A DNA stretch of 64,000 nucleotides from Bacteroidota bacterium (GTDB lineage Bacteria > Bacteroidota > Bacteroidia > B-17B0 > Aurantibacillaceae): contig JAHEYF010000014.1 in assembly GCA_023251755.1 (NCBI GenBank), positions 1 to 64,000 of the forward strand, in the 5' to 3' direction. Position 1 is the stretch's first letter. The number at the start of each line of letters is the position of its first letter. The position numbers and the translations under genes were made by a program. Shown here piece by piece: positions 52,261 to 61,897 of this stretch. Below the pieces are notes generated by a model that searched no databases, was not told the origin of the DNA, and saw only the letters and a list, made by a program, of their open reading frames with translations.

Positions 52261-55200
52261 ATGAGAAAAAATTACAAGCAATTTTTTTTAATATACAAAC
52301 ACTTTCTAATCCTGCTGATTAGCTCAAGTCCGCTTTTTACACCGGCCCAGACAACCAGCTTTATAAGCTACGGCATGGACCAGGGCCTTGCCCAGGGGCA
52401 GGTACAAAGCCTTACCCAGGACAATGAAGGGAATTTATGGATTGGTACAATTGCAGGTTTAACAAAATACAACGGCACAAAATTTATTTCCTACACCAAA
52501 AACCAGGGATTGGCCGAAGACTGGGTAACCTGTAGTTATAAAGATGCCGCCGGAAATATATGGTTCGGGCACTGGGCCGGAAACGTGACCCGTTACAACG
52601 CCAAAACCAAAACCCTCGAAAACCTTGGCCTGGAAGAATACACCCATTTTAAAACAATTAAAGCCATTAAAGAAGACGGTACCGGCAGGTATTGGATTGC
52701 TACTGAAGGCGCAGGAATTTTTATTTACGAACCGGCCAACAACAAAATGTTTTCCCTTTCACAAAAAGACGGCTTATCGAGCAATACTGTTTACGACTTT
52801 GTGATGGACCCCGCTAAAAATGTATGGATCGCAACCGACTCAGGCCTTACCGTTTACAATATGCAAAAGCCGGTAAACGACCCCGAATCCTTTATCCGCC
52901 TCAATACGCGGCACGGTTTTTTTAGCAAAAACATTACTACACTTTACTTCAACACGAACAATGAATTGTGGATCGGATCGGCGGATAAAGGCCTGGCAGT
53001 TGTTCGTTTTGATAAAAACACACCTGCTGATTTAAGCGAATACATTGTAAAGTCACAAACGCTATTGGATGAATCAAAAGGCCTGAATTCTTCATTCATA
53101 AAAACAATTTACCAGGACCACAACGGTACGATGTGGGTAGGTACTGTGGGCGGGGGTGTTTCCAAATTTATTCCTTCTCCGGACAAAGACCGCCAGACAG
53201 CCCTGAACCAGGGCATATTTAAAACATACAGCACCCGCCAGGGCTTAAACTATTTTAATGTCAATACTATTTTTGAAGACCGTGAACAAAGCCTGTGGAT
53301 TGCAACGGACTTAGGCCTGAACCAATTCAGGGGCGAGCGCATGCAGATATACGATGAGGCTGACGAGGTGCCCAACAATATTATCTGGAGTATGTGCAAC
53401 GACAACGATAACAATATTTGGTTGGGAACCAATAACGGCTTGTGCAAAATAGCCTTTAATTTCTCAACCAATGGCGGCATTGAATCGCACTCCATTACAA
53501 ATTACAACCAGCAAAACGGGCTTTCTTCCAATTCCGTTTTAGCCTGTTTCCAGGATTCCAAAGGCAATATGTGGTTTGGTACCGGATTTAATGGTGTGAG
53601 CATGCTGGCCAAAGGAGCTTCAAAATTTGTGACCTATACCAAAGCCAATGGCCTGCTCAGCGATATGATTTACACCGTTGCAGAAGACAAAGAAGGCAAT
53701 ATATGGTTTGGAAGCAAAGAAGGCGCCACCCGTTTTAACCCCGACACAAAAGTGTTCCGCAACTACTCGGTAAAAGACGGGCTTGGAGGCAATCACATTT
53801 ACAGGATTTTTAAAGACAGCAAAGGCGTGTTGTGGCTGGGCGCGCTCGGAGGAAAACTATGTGCTTACGACGGATCTTCTTTTAAAACCTACGATGAATC
53901 GAACGGACTGACACATAAATTTATTTTGTCTATTAACGAAGACAAAAAAGGCAACCTTTGGTTTGGTTGTTACGGAGGCGGCTTGTACCGCTTCGACGGA
54001 AAAACCTTTATCAATTATTCCATCAACGAAGGCCTCAGCAGCGATTCTCCTTTTTCCATTGTTCCCGACAACGAAGGCAATATCTGGATAGGCAACAACC
54101 GGGGCATAGATAAGTTTGATGTAAAACAAAATACATTTGTGCATTATGGTAAAAACGAAGGCTTCCCCGGGGTAGAATGCAACCCCAATGCAGCCTGTAT
54201 GGACAAAAAAGGCAATATATGGTTTGGTACCATTATGGGCGCAGTGAAGTTTAACCCCAACGAAGACCTCCCCAACAAAACAGCTCCGCTTACCCAAATA
54301 TTTGGTTTAAAAATTCACCTCAAAGACACCCTGTTTCCTGCTGAAGCTGAATTCAAATACAACCAGAACAACATCACCTTTAAATTTATCGGGGTAAGTT
54401 TAACCAACCCTAAAAAAGTAAACTACGAATACAGCCTCGAAGGTTTTGACCACGGCTGGATTCCGGCCAATTACTTGGTTCAGGAAGCTGTGTACACCAA
54501 TTTACCTCCGGGCAAATACACCTTTAAAGTTCGCGCCTGTAACAACGACGGTGTGTGGAGTGAACCCACCACTTATAATTTTACGGTTCAACCTCCCTTC
54601 TGGCAAACAGCCCTGTTTTATGTTTCAGCCTTTATATTTATTGTGTTTGCCATTTATGTCTACGATCAGCTTCGCACCCGCAACCTTAAATTAGCCAAAG
54701 CTGCCCTTGAGAAAAAAGTACAGGAAAGAACGATAGAACTCGCCATTAAAAATGAAGAACTGGCCGAGAAAAACAAAGACATTACCGACTCTATACGTTA
54801 CGCCAAACGTATACAGGACGCTTCCTTAACCGGCATATACCATGTTAAAAACGTATTGCAGCAAAGCTTTATCTTTTTTAAACCAAAAGACATTGTAAGC
54901 GGTGATTTCTTCTGGATCAAACAACGAAAAGAAAGTATTTATTTTGCTGCAATAGATTGTACCGGCCATGGTGTGCCCGGGGCCATATTAAGTATTGTGG
55001 CCAACAATATTTTAAACAAAGCCTTTGAAGATACAACTGACGGAAGCCCCGCGGCTATACTGAACCGCTTAACTTTATTGGCTTCAACTGCATTGCAATC
55101 GTCCAGCGACACTTACCAGTTGCGCGACGGAATGGACATCGCCCTGTGCCGCATCAACACACAAACAAAACAGGTGGAATTCGCCGGAGCGTACAATTCA

Positions 55201-55527
55201 CTTTACCTCATCCGTCAAAATAAACTGATTGAATATGTAGCCGATCATTTGTCTATTGGCAACATCGAAAACAGTAAGCCATACACCAATCATTCTTTTG
55301 GATATGAAACCAATGATCAGCTGTATTTATTCTCCGATGGTTTCCCCGATCAGTTTGGTGGTGAAAAAGGAAAAAAATACAAGTACAGCCACTTCCAGGA
55401 GTTCCTTGTTAAAAACAACAACCTTCCGGTAGACGAACAGCGGGCAGCACTCGAAAAAGAATTCGGTACCTGGAAAGGAAAACTCGAACAGATTGATGAT
55501 GTGCTGATAATGGGTGTGAGGTTGTAA
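52261..55527 (+). CDS. Beta-propeller sensor SpoIIE-type PP2C phosphatase
   Basis: The 1088-aa protein has a signal peptide, about 14 two-component-regulator propeller repeats (core NLWIGT or NIWFGS; about 40-670) forming two seven-bladed propellers, a Y_Y_Y domain (about 690-775), one membrane helix (about 782-802), a coiled coil, and a cytoplasmic SpoIIE/PP2C domain with PKDIVSGDFFW, DCTGHGVPGA, DGMD and FSDGFPDQFGG. The periplasmic part is the same as in hybrid two-component systems that sense glycans, but here the output is a phosphatase. The linker DSIRYAKRIQDASL matches the two other phosphatases. Confidence 0.88.
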   Translation: MRKNYKQFFLIYKHFLILLISSSPLFTPAQTTSFISYGMDQGLAQGQVQSLTQDNEGNLWIGTIAGLTKYNGTKFISYTKNQGLAEDWVTCSYKDAAGNIWFGHWAGNVTRYNAKTKTLENLGLEEYTHFKTIKAIKEDGTGRYWIATEGAGIFIYEPANNKMFSLSQKDGLSSNTVYDFVMDPAKNVWIATDSGLTVYNMQKPVNDPESFIRLNTRHGFFSKNITTLYFNTNNELWIGSADKGLAVVRFDKNTPADLSEYIVKSQTLLDESKGLNSSFIKTIYQDHNGTMWVGTVGGGVSKFIPSPDKDRQTALNQGIFKTYSTRQGLNYFNVNTIFEDREQSLWIATDLGLNQFRGERMQIYDEADEVPNNIIWSMCNDNDNNIWLGTNNGLCKIAFNFSTNGGIESHSITNYNQQNGLSSNSVLACFQDSKGNMWFGTGFNGVSMLAKGASKFVTYTKANGLLSDMIYTVAEDKEGNIWFGSKEGATRFNPDTKVFRNYSVKDGLGGNHIYRIFKDSKGVLWLGALGGKLCAYDGSSFKTYDESNGLTHKFILSINEDKKGNLWFGCYGGGLYRFDGKTFINYSINEGLSSDSPFSIVPDNEGNIWIGNNRGIDKFDVKQNTFVHYGKNEGFPGVECNPNAACMDKKGNIWFGTIMGAVKFNPNEDLPNKTAPLTQIFGLKIHLKDTLFPAEAEFKYNQNNITFKFIGVSLTNPKKVNYEYSLEGFDHGWIPANYLVQEAVYTNLPPGKYTFKVRACNNDGVWSEPTTYNFTVQPPFWQTALFYVSAFIFIVFAIYVYDQLRTRNLKLAKAALEKKVQERTIELAIKNEELAEKNKDITDSIRYAKRIQDASLTGIYHVKNVLQQSFIFFKPKDIVSGDFFWIKQRKESIYFAAIDCTGHGVPGAILSIVANNILNKAFEDTTDGSPAAILNRLTLLASTALQSSSDTYQLRDGMDIALCRINTQTKQVEFAGAYNSLYLIRQNKLIEYVADHLSIGNIENSKPYTNHSFGYETNDQLYLFSDGFPDQFGGEKGKKYKYSHFQEFLVKNNNLPVDEQRAALEKEFGTWKGKLEQIDDVLIMGVRL

Positions 55528-55730
55528 TTTGGAAAGTTTGAGTTTCGTTGTTCGAGTCCGCTTGTTTCCACATCAATTGCTTTTTAGCCTGTATCTTACA
55601 TTGAAAGCTGATACAAGTCAATGCTTCCCTACAGGTCAAAACAAATCTCTATCCAAGACTTCGTATTTCTATTTTAATTGTTGGCATTGTAATAAAGCGA
55701 TAGTGAAAATTATTTATGGGTCGGTTGTGT
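55528..55730. other. Intergenic, no gene seen
   Basis: The first 200 nt of the roughly 670-nt gap after the propeller/SpoIIE gene hold no convincing ORF. A stretch GTTCGAGTCC at 55553 resembles a tRNA T-loop, but no tRNA fold surrounds it. Confidence 0.5.
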
Positions 55731-56002
55731 GGAGGCCAACGCACCCTCACCCCTAACCCCTCTCCGGCAGGAGAGGGGAATTCCTCCGTAGGGTAAATGC
55801 GGAAAGCGAGAAAATTAACTATCTATGTTATGCGAAGTAGGCTTGTGAAATGCAATACTGGGAAGGAATAACCTCAGGGCGCTGAATGTGCAATACGGGA
55901 GGTAGATGATCTACTTATTGTATAAAATGGTGGAGCAAACCACACACCCTCTCCCGCGGGAGAGGGCCGGGGTGAGGGTGCGATGCCCGTGCGTTCACCT
56001 CC
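55731..56002. repeat. Nested palindromic element of 272 bp
   Basis: Outer arms GGAGGCCAACGCAC (55731-55744) and GTGCGTTCACCTCC (55989-56002) match with two mismatches. Inside them GCACCCTCACCCC (55741-55753) pairs perfectly with GGGGTGAGGGTGC (55969-55981). Each end also carries its own hairpin: CCCCTCTCC-N4-GGAGAGGGG (55757-55778) and the perfect 20-bp palindrome at 55947-55966. The interior (about 165 nt) has no ORF. Composition is much more GC-rich at the ends than the surroundings. MITE-like in form; no clear target duplication. Confidence 0.65.
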
Positions 56003-56197
56003 TTTGGTATATTCTTCCGTCACCTTCAATGATTTACCGTTAAAGTGCGAAGTGACAGGTCACGGGAGCGACAAGGTAAGTGTTACGGTAGGGAGGTATA
56101 AACCCTTTAACCTGATAAAAAGGAATGTTTACACCCCTTATAATTTTTGCTGCCCGCAATAAAAAAATTTCGATATTTACGGCATCAATACCTCATT
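56003..56197. other. Intergenic, possible promoter of the DUF7935-like gene
   Basis: No gene is seen. A GATATTTACGG sequence near 56171 resembles the one before the M23 peptidase gene (GATATTTACGG at 25597) and may be a variant -7 element. Confidence 0.35.
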
Positions 56198-56719
56198 ATG
56201 CAAGAATTTCTCGAAATACTAAGAATACTTATCCCTGCCGGGGCCGTATTTGCCGCCACCTATTTTATTGTAAAAAAATTTTTAGACAATGAACAAAAAA
56301 AACGGGAAATGGAAATACGCAAATCATCTGTTTCCTTGCTAACCCCCATAAAGTTACAGGCTTACGAACGTGTTGTTATTTTTTTAGAACGACTGCACCC
56401 CAACAGCCTTGTTATACGGGTAAACCGGGCCGACCTGAATGCACACCAATTGCACATGGAACTGATAAAAACAATTAAAAGCGAATTTGAACACAACCTT
56501 TCGCAGCAAATATACATGAGCCACGGGGCCTGGGAACTGGTAAAAAATGCCAAAGAAGAAACCCTGAAACTCATTAATATGTCCTCGGCCAAAGTACCTG
56601 GTACAGCTAAAGGTCAGGACCTTGCACACATTATTTTGCAAATAACCGGGGGCATCGAAAAAATGCCCAGCCAGGTTGCCCTTACTTATATTAAAAAGGA
56701 AATAACACAGGTGTTTTAA
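56198..56719 (+). CDS. DUF7935-like membrane-anchored protein
   Basis: The 173-aa product (start MQEFLEILR at 56198) has one N-terminal membrane helix (about 8-28) followed by a soluble domain with LTPIKLQAYERVVIFLERL and a helical segment NLSQQIYMSHGAWELV. This pattern is conserved in Bacteroidota proteins of unknown function that often stand beside the methylmalonyl-CoA mutase genes; I believe the family is DUF7935 but cannot confirm. An in-frame ATG 51 nt upstream is unlikely. Confidence 0.65.
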   Translation: MQEFLEILRILIPAGAVFAATYFIVKKFLDNEQKKREMEIRKSSVSLLTPIKLQAYERVVIFLERLHPNSLVIRVNRADLNAHQLHMELIKTIKSEFEHNLSQQIYMSHGAWELVKNAKEETLKLINMSSAKVPGTAKGQDLAHIILQITGGIEKMPSQVALTYIKKEITQVF

Positions 56720-56751
56720 TTAAGTTAAAAGTAAGAAGTCAAAAGTTAAAA
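56720..56751. repeat. AAGTTAAAAG-type word repeat
   Basis: TTAAGTTAAAAGTAAGAAGT and CAAAAGTTAAAAGC begin within one base of the stop codon at 56719. A second block (56770-56870) contains TCTGTGAAACTCTGC and CTCAGTGGCCTCTGTG, a relative of the CTCTGCGA words at 26487. No gene is present before mutA. Confidence 0.5.
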
Positions 56752-56921
56752 GCAATAAATGAAAAACGATTCTGGCTATAGGTGGTTCTTCGTTCGTTTC
56801 GCGGCACAAAAGTAATGCTTCCATTCCCTTCTGTGAAACTCTGCTTCCTCAGTGGCCTCTGTGTTGAAAAAATTAATGCTCCGGTTTTCCGGGATTTTTC
56901 TTTATTTTTAAGAAAAAAAAC

Positions 56922-58307
56922 ATGCCCGGATTATTTAAGGAATTTTCACCGGTAAGTGCGGCGGCCTGGAAAGAACAGATTACCAAAGACCTTAAAGGAA
57001 CAGCATTTGAATCGCTGCTGTGGAAAAATGCAGACGGTATTACCATCCAACCTTTTTATACGGTTGAAAATACAGACGGAAAAAAAACTCCGCTGTTTTC
57101 AGATCCCGATTGGGAAATAGCTGTTGAGTTAAAACACAAAAACAATACAGAAATAAATGCCGCTGCCCTTAAAGCCTTAAGCGAAGGAGCAAGCGCCCTG
57201 TTTATTGAAATACATGAACAAACCGATCTGGTACAGGCCCTTAACGAAGTACAGGCCGAGTACATAGTAGTGAATTACGTGGTGAAGTGCAGCTTACAAC
57301 ATTTTCTCCAAAAATTAGAAGCGTATGTACACCACAATAAATTTGATAGCGCTAAACTACGAGGAGCCATTGTTATCGACCCTCTTGCCCATTTGCTGCA
57401 AACCGGCAACTGGTTCAAATGCCAGACAGCCGAATTGCTTGAACTGGCAGAACTACAAAAAACAAAAAACAACTTACATACCCTTTGCATTGATGCAGCC
57501 CTTTACCACAATGCAGGAGCAACGGCTTCCTTTGAGCTGGCCTGTATACTTACACATGCACACGAGTTAGTGGTAAAATGTACCGAAAACGGAACCACAG
57601 CCACACAGCTCGAAAATAAAATATGGATAAAACTGGCCGTAGGCCCCGACTTTTTTTTAGAAACCGCCAAACTCCGTGCCCTGCGTAAACTCTGGAACCT
57701 TGTGGCTGAACAATATGGAATACAGGGGCAATTGTATATCCACTGCGAAACATCCCTGCTCAACAATTCTATATTGGACGCTTACAACAACATGTTGCGC
57801 ACCACTACCGAAGGCATGAGTGCTGTTATTGGCGGTTGCGACAGCTTACTGGTGCATGCCTTCGATGCTGTTTATAAAAACGAAAACAATTTCAGCCGGC
57901 GCATGGCCATCAACCAGCAACACATATTAAAAGAAGAAAGTTATCTGAACAAGGTGGCCGACATCGGCGCAGGTTCGTATTATATTGAAACCCTTACCGA
58001 CCAGTTGGCCGAAACGGCCTGGGCACAGTTTAAAAACATAGAAAGCAAAGGCGGCTGGCTGGCTTGCGTTAAAGCAGGTTTTATTCAGCAGGAGATTGGC
58101 ACACAGGCTGCCCTGCTTCAACAAAATATAAACGAAGGCAAACAGACTTTACTGGGTGTAAACAAATTTCCCAATCCAAAAGAAACAATTGCGGAAATTG
58201 AAATTCTGGAACAAGTTGTAAAATATGGCAACACAGAAGTAAAACCACTTGAAGCCATTCGTTTAAGCAAAACAATGGAGCAGGAACGACTGGCGGTTAA
58301 ACATTAA
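56922..58307 (+). CDS. mutA: Methylmalonyl-CoA mutase small subunit
   Basis: The 461-aa protein has the catalytic-domain fold of the mutase but, as expected for the small subunit, lacks the C-terminal B12-binding domain. Recognisable parts are SPVSAAAWKEQITKDLKG, the barrel region and IGAGSYYIETLTDQLAETAW. It forms a heterodimer with MutB and is not itself catalytic. It lies 3 nt before mutB and is clearly co-transcribed. A TTATTTTTAAG sequence about 14 nt upstream may be the -7 element. Confidence 0.92.
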   Translation: MPGLFKEFSPVSAAAWKEQITKDLKGTAFESLLWKNADGITIQPFYTVENTDGKKTPLFSDPDWEIAVELKHKNNTEINAAALKALSEGASALFIEIHEQTDLVQALNEVQAEYIVVNYVVKCSLQHFLQKLEAYVHHNKFDSAKLRGAIVIDPLAHLLQTGNWFKCQTAELLELAELQKTKNNLHTLCIDAALYHNAGATASFELACILTHAHELVVKCTENGTTATQLENKIWIKLAVGPDFFLETAKLRALRKLWNLVAEQYGIQGQLYIHCETSLLNNSILDAYNNMLRTTTEGMSAVIGGCDSLLVHAFDAVYKNENNFSRRMAINQQHILKEESYLNKVADIGAGSYYIETLTDQLAETAWAQFKNIESKGGWLACVKAGFIQQEIGTQAALLQQNINEGKQTLLGVNKFPNPKETIAEIEILEQVVKYGNTEVKPLEAIRLSKTMEQERLAVKH

Positions 58308-58310
58308 TTT

Positions 58311-60440
58311 ATGATGCGTAAAGATTTTTCAGCCATACCCTACAAAACACTTAGTGTGTTACAAAAATGTCCGGACGATGTCTGGACTACAGCCGAACAG
58401 ATTGATGTAAAAAACACCTATACCCCCGATGATTTAAAAGATGCGGAACACCTGGGCTTTGGTGCAGGCTTTGCCCCTTTTTTACGAGGACCCTACGGCA
58501 GCATGTATGTACAAAGCCCCTGGACCATCCGCCAGTATGCAGGTTTTAGCACCGCCGAAGAAAGCAATGCTTTTTACCGCCGCAACCTTGCTGCCGGGCA
58601 AAAAGGTTTATCGGTGGCCTTCGACCTTGCTACACACCGCGGCTACGACAGCGACCACGAACGCGTAGTAGGCGATGTAGGCAAAGCCGGTGTGGCCATC
58701 GATTCGATCCTCGATATGAAAGTGTTGTTCGACCAGATACCCCTGGATGAAATGAGTGTTTCCATGACCATGAACGGAGCCGTATTGCCCATCCTGTCTT
58801 TTTACATTGTAGCAGCCGAAGAACAAGGTGTGAGTATGGATAAATTAAGCGGCACCATTCAAAACGATATCCTGAAAGAATTCATGGTGCGCAACACCTA
58901 CATTTATCCGCCCGATGCGTCGATGCGAATTATTGCAGACATTTTTGAATTCACTTCCCGCAACATGCCCAAGTTCAATTCCATTTCCATCAGTGGTTAC
59001 CATATGCAGGAAGCAGGAGCCACCGCCGACATTGAACTGGCCTATACTTTAGCCGACGGTTTGGAATACATCCGCACGGGTTTAAAAGCAGGCTTAGACA
59101 TTGATGCCTTTGCTCCCCGCCTTTCCTTTTTTTGGGCCATAGGCATGAACCATTTTATGGAGATTGCCAAGATGCGTGCAGGCCGTATGTTGTGGGCCAA
59201 GATGGTAAAACAGTTTAACCCGAAAAGCGCCAAAAGCATGGCCCTGCGCACCCATTGCCAAACCAGCGGCTGGAGCTTAACCGAACAGGACCCTTTTAAC
59301 AACGTTGCCCGCACCTGTATTGAAGCATTGGCTGCAGCCATGGGCCACACCCAGTCTCTGCACACCAATGCACTCGACGAGGCCATTGCTTTGCCAACAG
59401 ACTTTTCGGCCCGTATTGCCCGCAACACACAATTGTATTTACAACAGGAAACCAATATATGCAAAGTGGTGGACCCCTGGGGCGGTTCTTATTATGTAGA
59501 ATACCTTACCGAACAGATTGCCAACAAAGCCTGGGCGCTGATAGAGGAAGTGGAACAATTAGGCGGAATGGCAAAAGCCATTGAAACCGGCATTCCTAAA
59601 ATGCGCATTGAAGAAGCCGCTGCCCGCAAACAAGCCCGCATCGATGGAGGAAAAGACATTATAGTGGGCGTTAACCGCTACCAGACAGACGAAAAAACAA
59701 ACATCGATATTTTAGATGTAGACAATACAAAAGTGCGTAAGCAACAGGTGGAACGTTTACAACAATTAAGGGCCGGACGGGATAATGTAAAAGTACAGGA
59801 AGCCCTGAACGCCCTTACCGAAGCAGCTCAAACGGGCAAAGGCAATTTGCTGGAGCTGGGCATTAAAGCAGCACGCTTAAGGGCCAGTCTGGGCGAAATT
59901 TCATCGGCGCTCGAAAAAGTATACGGGCGTTACAAAGCCAACATCCGTTCCATTGCCGGTATCTATTCAAAAGAAATAAGTATGGATAAAGATTTTGCAA
60001 AAGCCCGCGAGCTGGCCGATAAGTTTGCTGCACTCGAGGGCAGACGTCCACGTATGATGGTTGCGAAGATGGGGCAGGACGGGCACGACCGCGGAGCAAA
60101 AGTAATTGCCACCAGTTTTGCCGATATGGGTTTTGACGTAGACATTGGCCCCCTGTTTCAAACCCCCGCCGAAGCTGCCAAACAAGCCGTTGAAAACGAT
60201 GTACATATATTAGGAGTTTCCAGTCTTGCCGCAGGGCACAAAACATTGGTGCCGCAGGTAATTGCCGAATTAAAAAAAGCCGGACGCGAAGATATTATGG
60301 TGGTAGCAGGCGGAGTCATCCCCCAACAGGATTACGAATTTTTATACCAGGCCGGTGTTGCAGGCATATTTGGCCCCGGAACCATTATATCGCAGGCCGC
60401 ACAGAAAATACTGATAAGGTTGATGGAGAGTTTAGAGTAA
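58311..60440 (+). CDS. mutB: Methylmalonyl-CoA mutase large subunit
   Basis: The 709-aa subunit interconverts (R)-methylmalonyl-CoA and succinyl-CoA with adenosylcobalamin, in propionate and odd-chain or branched-chain acid metabolism. The substrate-binding TIM barrel ([34 protein letters not shown]) is followed by the B12 domain with DxHxxG (D590, H592, G595), [10 protein letters not shown] and VVAGGVIP. Length is typical. The B12 ligand His592 is present. Its end (ESLE) runs into a GAGTTTAGAGT word repeat. Confidence 0.97.
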   Translation: MMRKDFSAIPYKTLSVLQKCPDDVWTTAEQIDVKNTYTPDDLKDAEHLGFGAGFAPFLRGPYGSMYVQSPWTIRQYAGFSTAEESNAFYRRNLAAGQKGLSVAFDLATHRGYDSDHERVVGDVGKAGVAIDSILDMKVLFDQIPLDEMSVSMTMNGAVLPILSFYIVAAEEQGVSMDKLSGTIQNDILKEFMVRNTYIYPPDASMRIIADIFEFTSRNMPKFNSISISGYHMQEAGATADIELAYTLADGLEYIRTGLKAGLDIDAFAPRLSFFWAIGMNHFMEIAKMRAGRMLWAKMVKQFNPKSAKSMALRTHCQTSGWSLTEQDPFNNVARTCIEALAAAMGHTQSLHTNALDEAIALPTDFSARIARNTQLYLQQETNICKVVDPWGGSYYVEYLTEQIANKAWALIEEVEQLGGMAKAIETGIPKMRIEEAAARKQARIDGGKDIIVGVNRYQTDEKTNIDILDVDNTKVRKQQVERLQQLRAGRDNVKVQEALNALTEAAQTGKGNLLELGIKAARLRASLGEISSALEKVYGRYKANIRSIAGIYSKEISMDKDFAKARELADKFAALEGRRPRMMVAKMGQDGHDRGAKVIATSFADMGFDVDIGPLFQTPAEAAKQAVENDVHILGVSSLAAGHKTLVPQVIAELKKAGREDIMVVAGGVIPQQDYEFLYQAGVAGIFGPGTIISQAAQKILIRLMESLE

Positions 60441-60520
60441 AGAGTCTATAGTTTAGAGTTCATAGCCCGATGTTTATAGTTAATTCACAATCGTCAATCG
60501 TAATTTGTCAATCGTAAATA
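60430..60520. repeat. TTTAGAGT and CAATCGT word repeats
   Basis: AGAGTTTAGAGTAAAGAGTC and TATAGTTTAGAGTTCATAG, then TTATAGTTAATTCACAATCG and TCAATCGTAATTTGTCAATCG-like words (given in parts), fill the gap between mutB and the DUF486 gene. The first word overlaps the last two codons and stop of mutB. A short relative of the first word lies at 40178-40203. Confidence 0.5.
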
Positions 60521-60892
60521 ATGCCCCGTAGCCTATCCACCATACTTCTCCTCATCGCCTCCAACACCTTTATGACCATTGCCTGGTACGGGCACCTGCG
60601 TTTTAAAGATGTAAGCTGGTTAAAAGACATAGGCCTGTTCGGAACCATTCTCATCAGCTGGGCCATTGCTTTTGTTGAATACAGTTTAATGGTTCCGGCC
60701 AACCGCATTGGCAGCGCCGAACACGGAGGGCCATTCAGTTTATTGCAGTTAAAAATTATTCAGGAAGTTATTTCCATTGTGGTGTTCTTAATTTTTACAA
60801 CTATATTATTTAAAACCGAAGAAATAAAACTGAATCATTTAATTGGTTTTGTTTTTTTAATCATAGCCGTCTATTTCTTTTTTAAAAAATAA
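60521..60892 (+). CDS. DUF486 (DMT-superfamily) membrane protein
   Basis: The 123-aa protein has four membrane helices and the family's conserved features NTFMTIAWYGHLRF, WAIAFVEYSLMVPANRIG and FSLLQLKIIQEV. The family belongs to the drug/metabolite transporter superfamily; its substrate is unknown. It stands between mutB and meaB in the same direction, 6 nt before meaB, so it may be part of the mutase operon. Confidence 0.9.
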   Translation: MPRSLSTILLLIASNTFMTIAWYGHLRFKDVSWLKDIGLFGTILISWAIAFVEYSLMVPANRIGSAEHGGPFSLLQLKIIQEVISIVVFLIFTTILFKTEEIKLNHLIGFVFLIIAVYFFFKK

Positions 60893-60898
60893 ACACAG

Positions 60899-61873
60899 GT
60901 GAAAAAACTACCCGCTGTACAGGAGTTTATTGATGGTATTCTGAAACAGGACATTGCCCTGCTAAGCCGTGCCATCACCCTGGTTGAATCAACCGTTGCT
61001 GAACATCAGCAACTGGCCCGGCAAATTATTGAGGGGGTCATTGCACACAGCGGAAAATCAATACGCATTGGTATTACCGGCGTTCCTGGTGTGGGCAAAA
61101 GCTCCTTTATCGAAAGTTTTGGTTTGCATGTTGTCGGACAGCAACACAAGCTGGCTGTATTGGCCATCGACCCCAGCAGCCAGATCAGCAAAGGAAGTAT
61201 ACTGGGCGATAAAACCCGCATGGAACAATTGTCTGTTCATCCCCGTGCATTTATACGCCCTACTCCCAGCTCGGGCAGTCTGGGTGGTGTGGCGCGTAAA
61301 ACACAGGAAACCATTATGCTCTGCGAAGCCGCCGGGTATAATTATATATTGATTGAAACAGTGGGTGTTGGCCAAAGCGAAACAACAGTCCACCAGCTAA
61401 CAGACTTTTTTTTGTTGCTGATGCTTACCGGTGCCGGCGACGAATTGCAAGGGATAAAACGCGGTATTATGGAAATGGCCGATGCCCTGGTAATTACCAA
61501 AGCCGACGGTAGTAATATAGACAAAGCCAAAGCCGCCCGTGCAGAATTTGCAATGGCCCTGCACTTATTCCCGGCTGCTGAATCGGGTTGGGTGCCCGAA
61601 GTAAAAACCTGCTCAAGTTTAACGAATGAAGGTATTGCAGAAGTTTATGAAATGATTGAAAAATACAGGCGACACAGCGCAATCAACAGGTACTTCGAAA
61701 AAAAGAGGACAGACCAGGCCCGTTATAATCTACAGCAATTAATTGACGAGCAAATAAGGGCTAAATTTTACAATACTCCGGGCATCAGTGAAAAAATAAA
61801 ATCCCTCGAACAATTGATCCTTCAGAATAAAATGAGTCCGTATACCGCAGTGGAACATTTATTCGTTCAATAG
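60899..61873 (+). CDS. meaB: Methylmalonyl-CoA mutase chaperone GTPase MeaB
   Basis: The 324-aa G3E-type P-loop GTPase has Walker A GVPGVGKSS at about 59-67, Walker B-like DPSSQISKGSILGDKTRM, switch region ETVGVGQSE and NKxD-like TKADG. MeaB loads and protects adenosylcobalamin on the mutase. The start is GTG at 60899, 6 nt after the DUF486 gene. It completes the set mutA-mutB-DUF486-meaB and is convergent with the OmpA-family gene. Confidence 0.93.
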   Translation: MKKLPAVQEFIDGILKQDIALLSRAITLVESTVAEHQQLARQIIEGVIAHSGKSIRIGITGVPGVGKSSFIESFGLHVVGQQHKLAVLAIDPSSQISKGSILGDKTRMEQLSVHPRAFIRPTPSSGSLGGVARKTQETIMLCEAAGYNYILIETVGVGQSETTVHQLTDFFLLLMLTGAGDELQGIKRGIMEMADALVITKADGSNIDKAKAARAEFAMALHLFPAAESGWVPEVKTCSSLTNEGIAEVYEMIEKYRRHSAINRYFEKKRTDQARYNLQQLIDEQIRAKFYNTPGISEKIKSLEQLILQNKMSPYTAVEHLFVQ

Positions 61874-61897
61874 TTTATTTGGACCTTAAACTTCGAA

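Noticed and set aside
55553-55563. tRNA remnant (T-loop-like GTTCGAGTCC)
   Set aside because: The flanking bases do not pair as a T-stem and there is no acceptor or anticodon arm.
56922-61873. A cobalamin riboswitch controlling the mutase genes
   Set aside because: No B12-box-like sequence or fitting structure was seen upstream of mutA.
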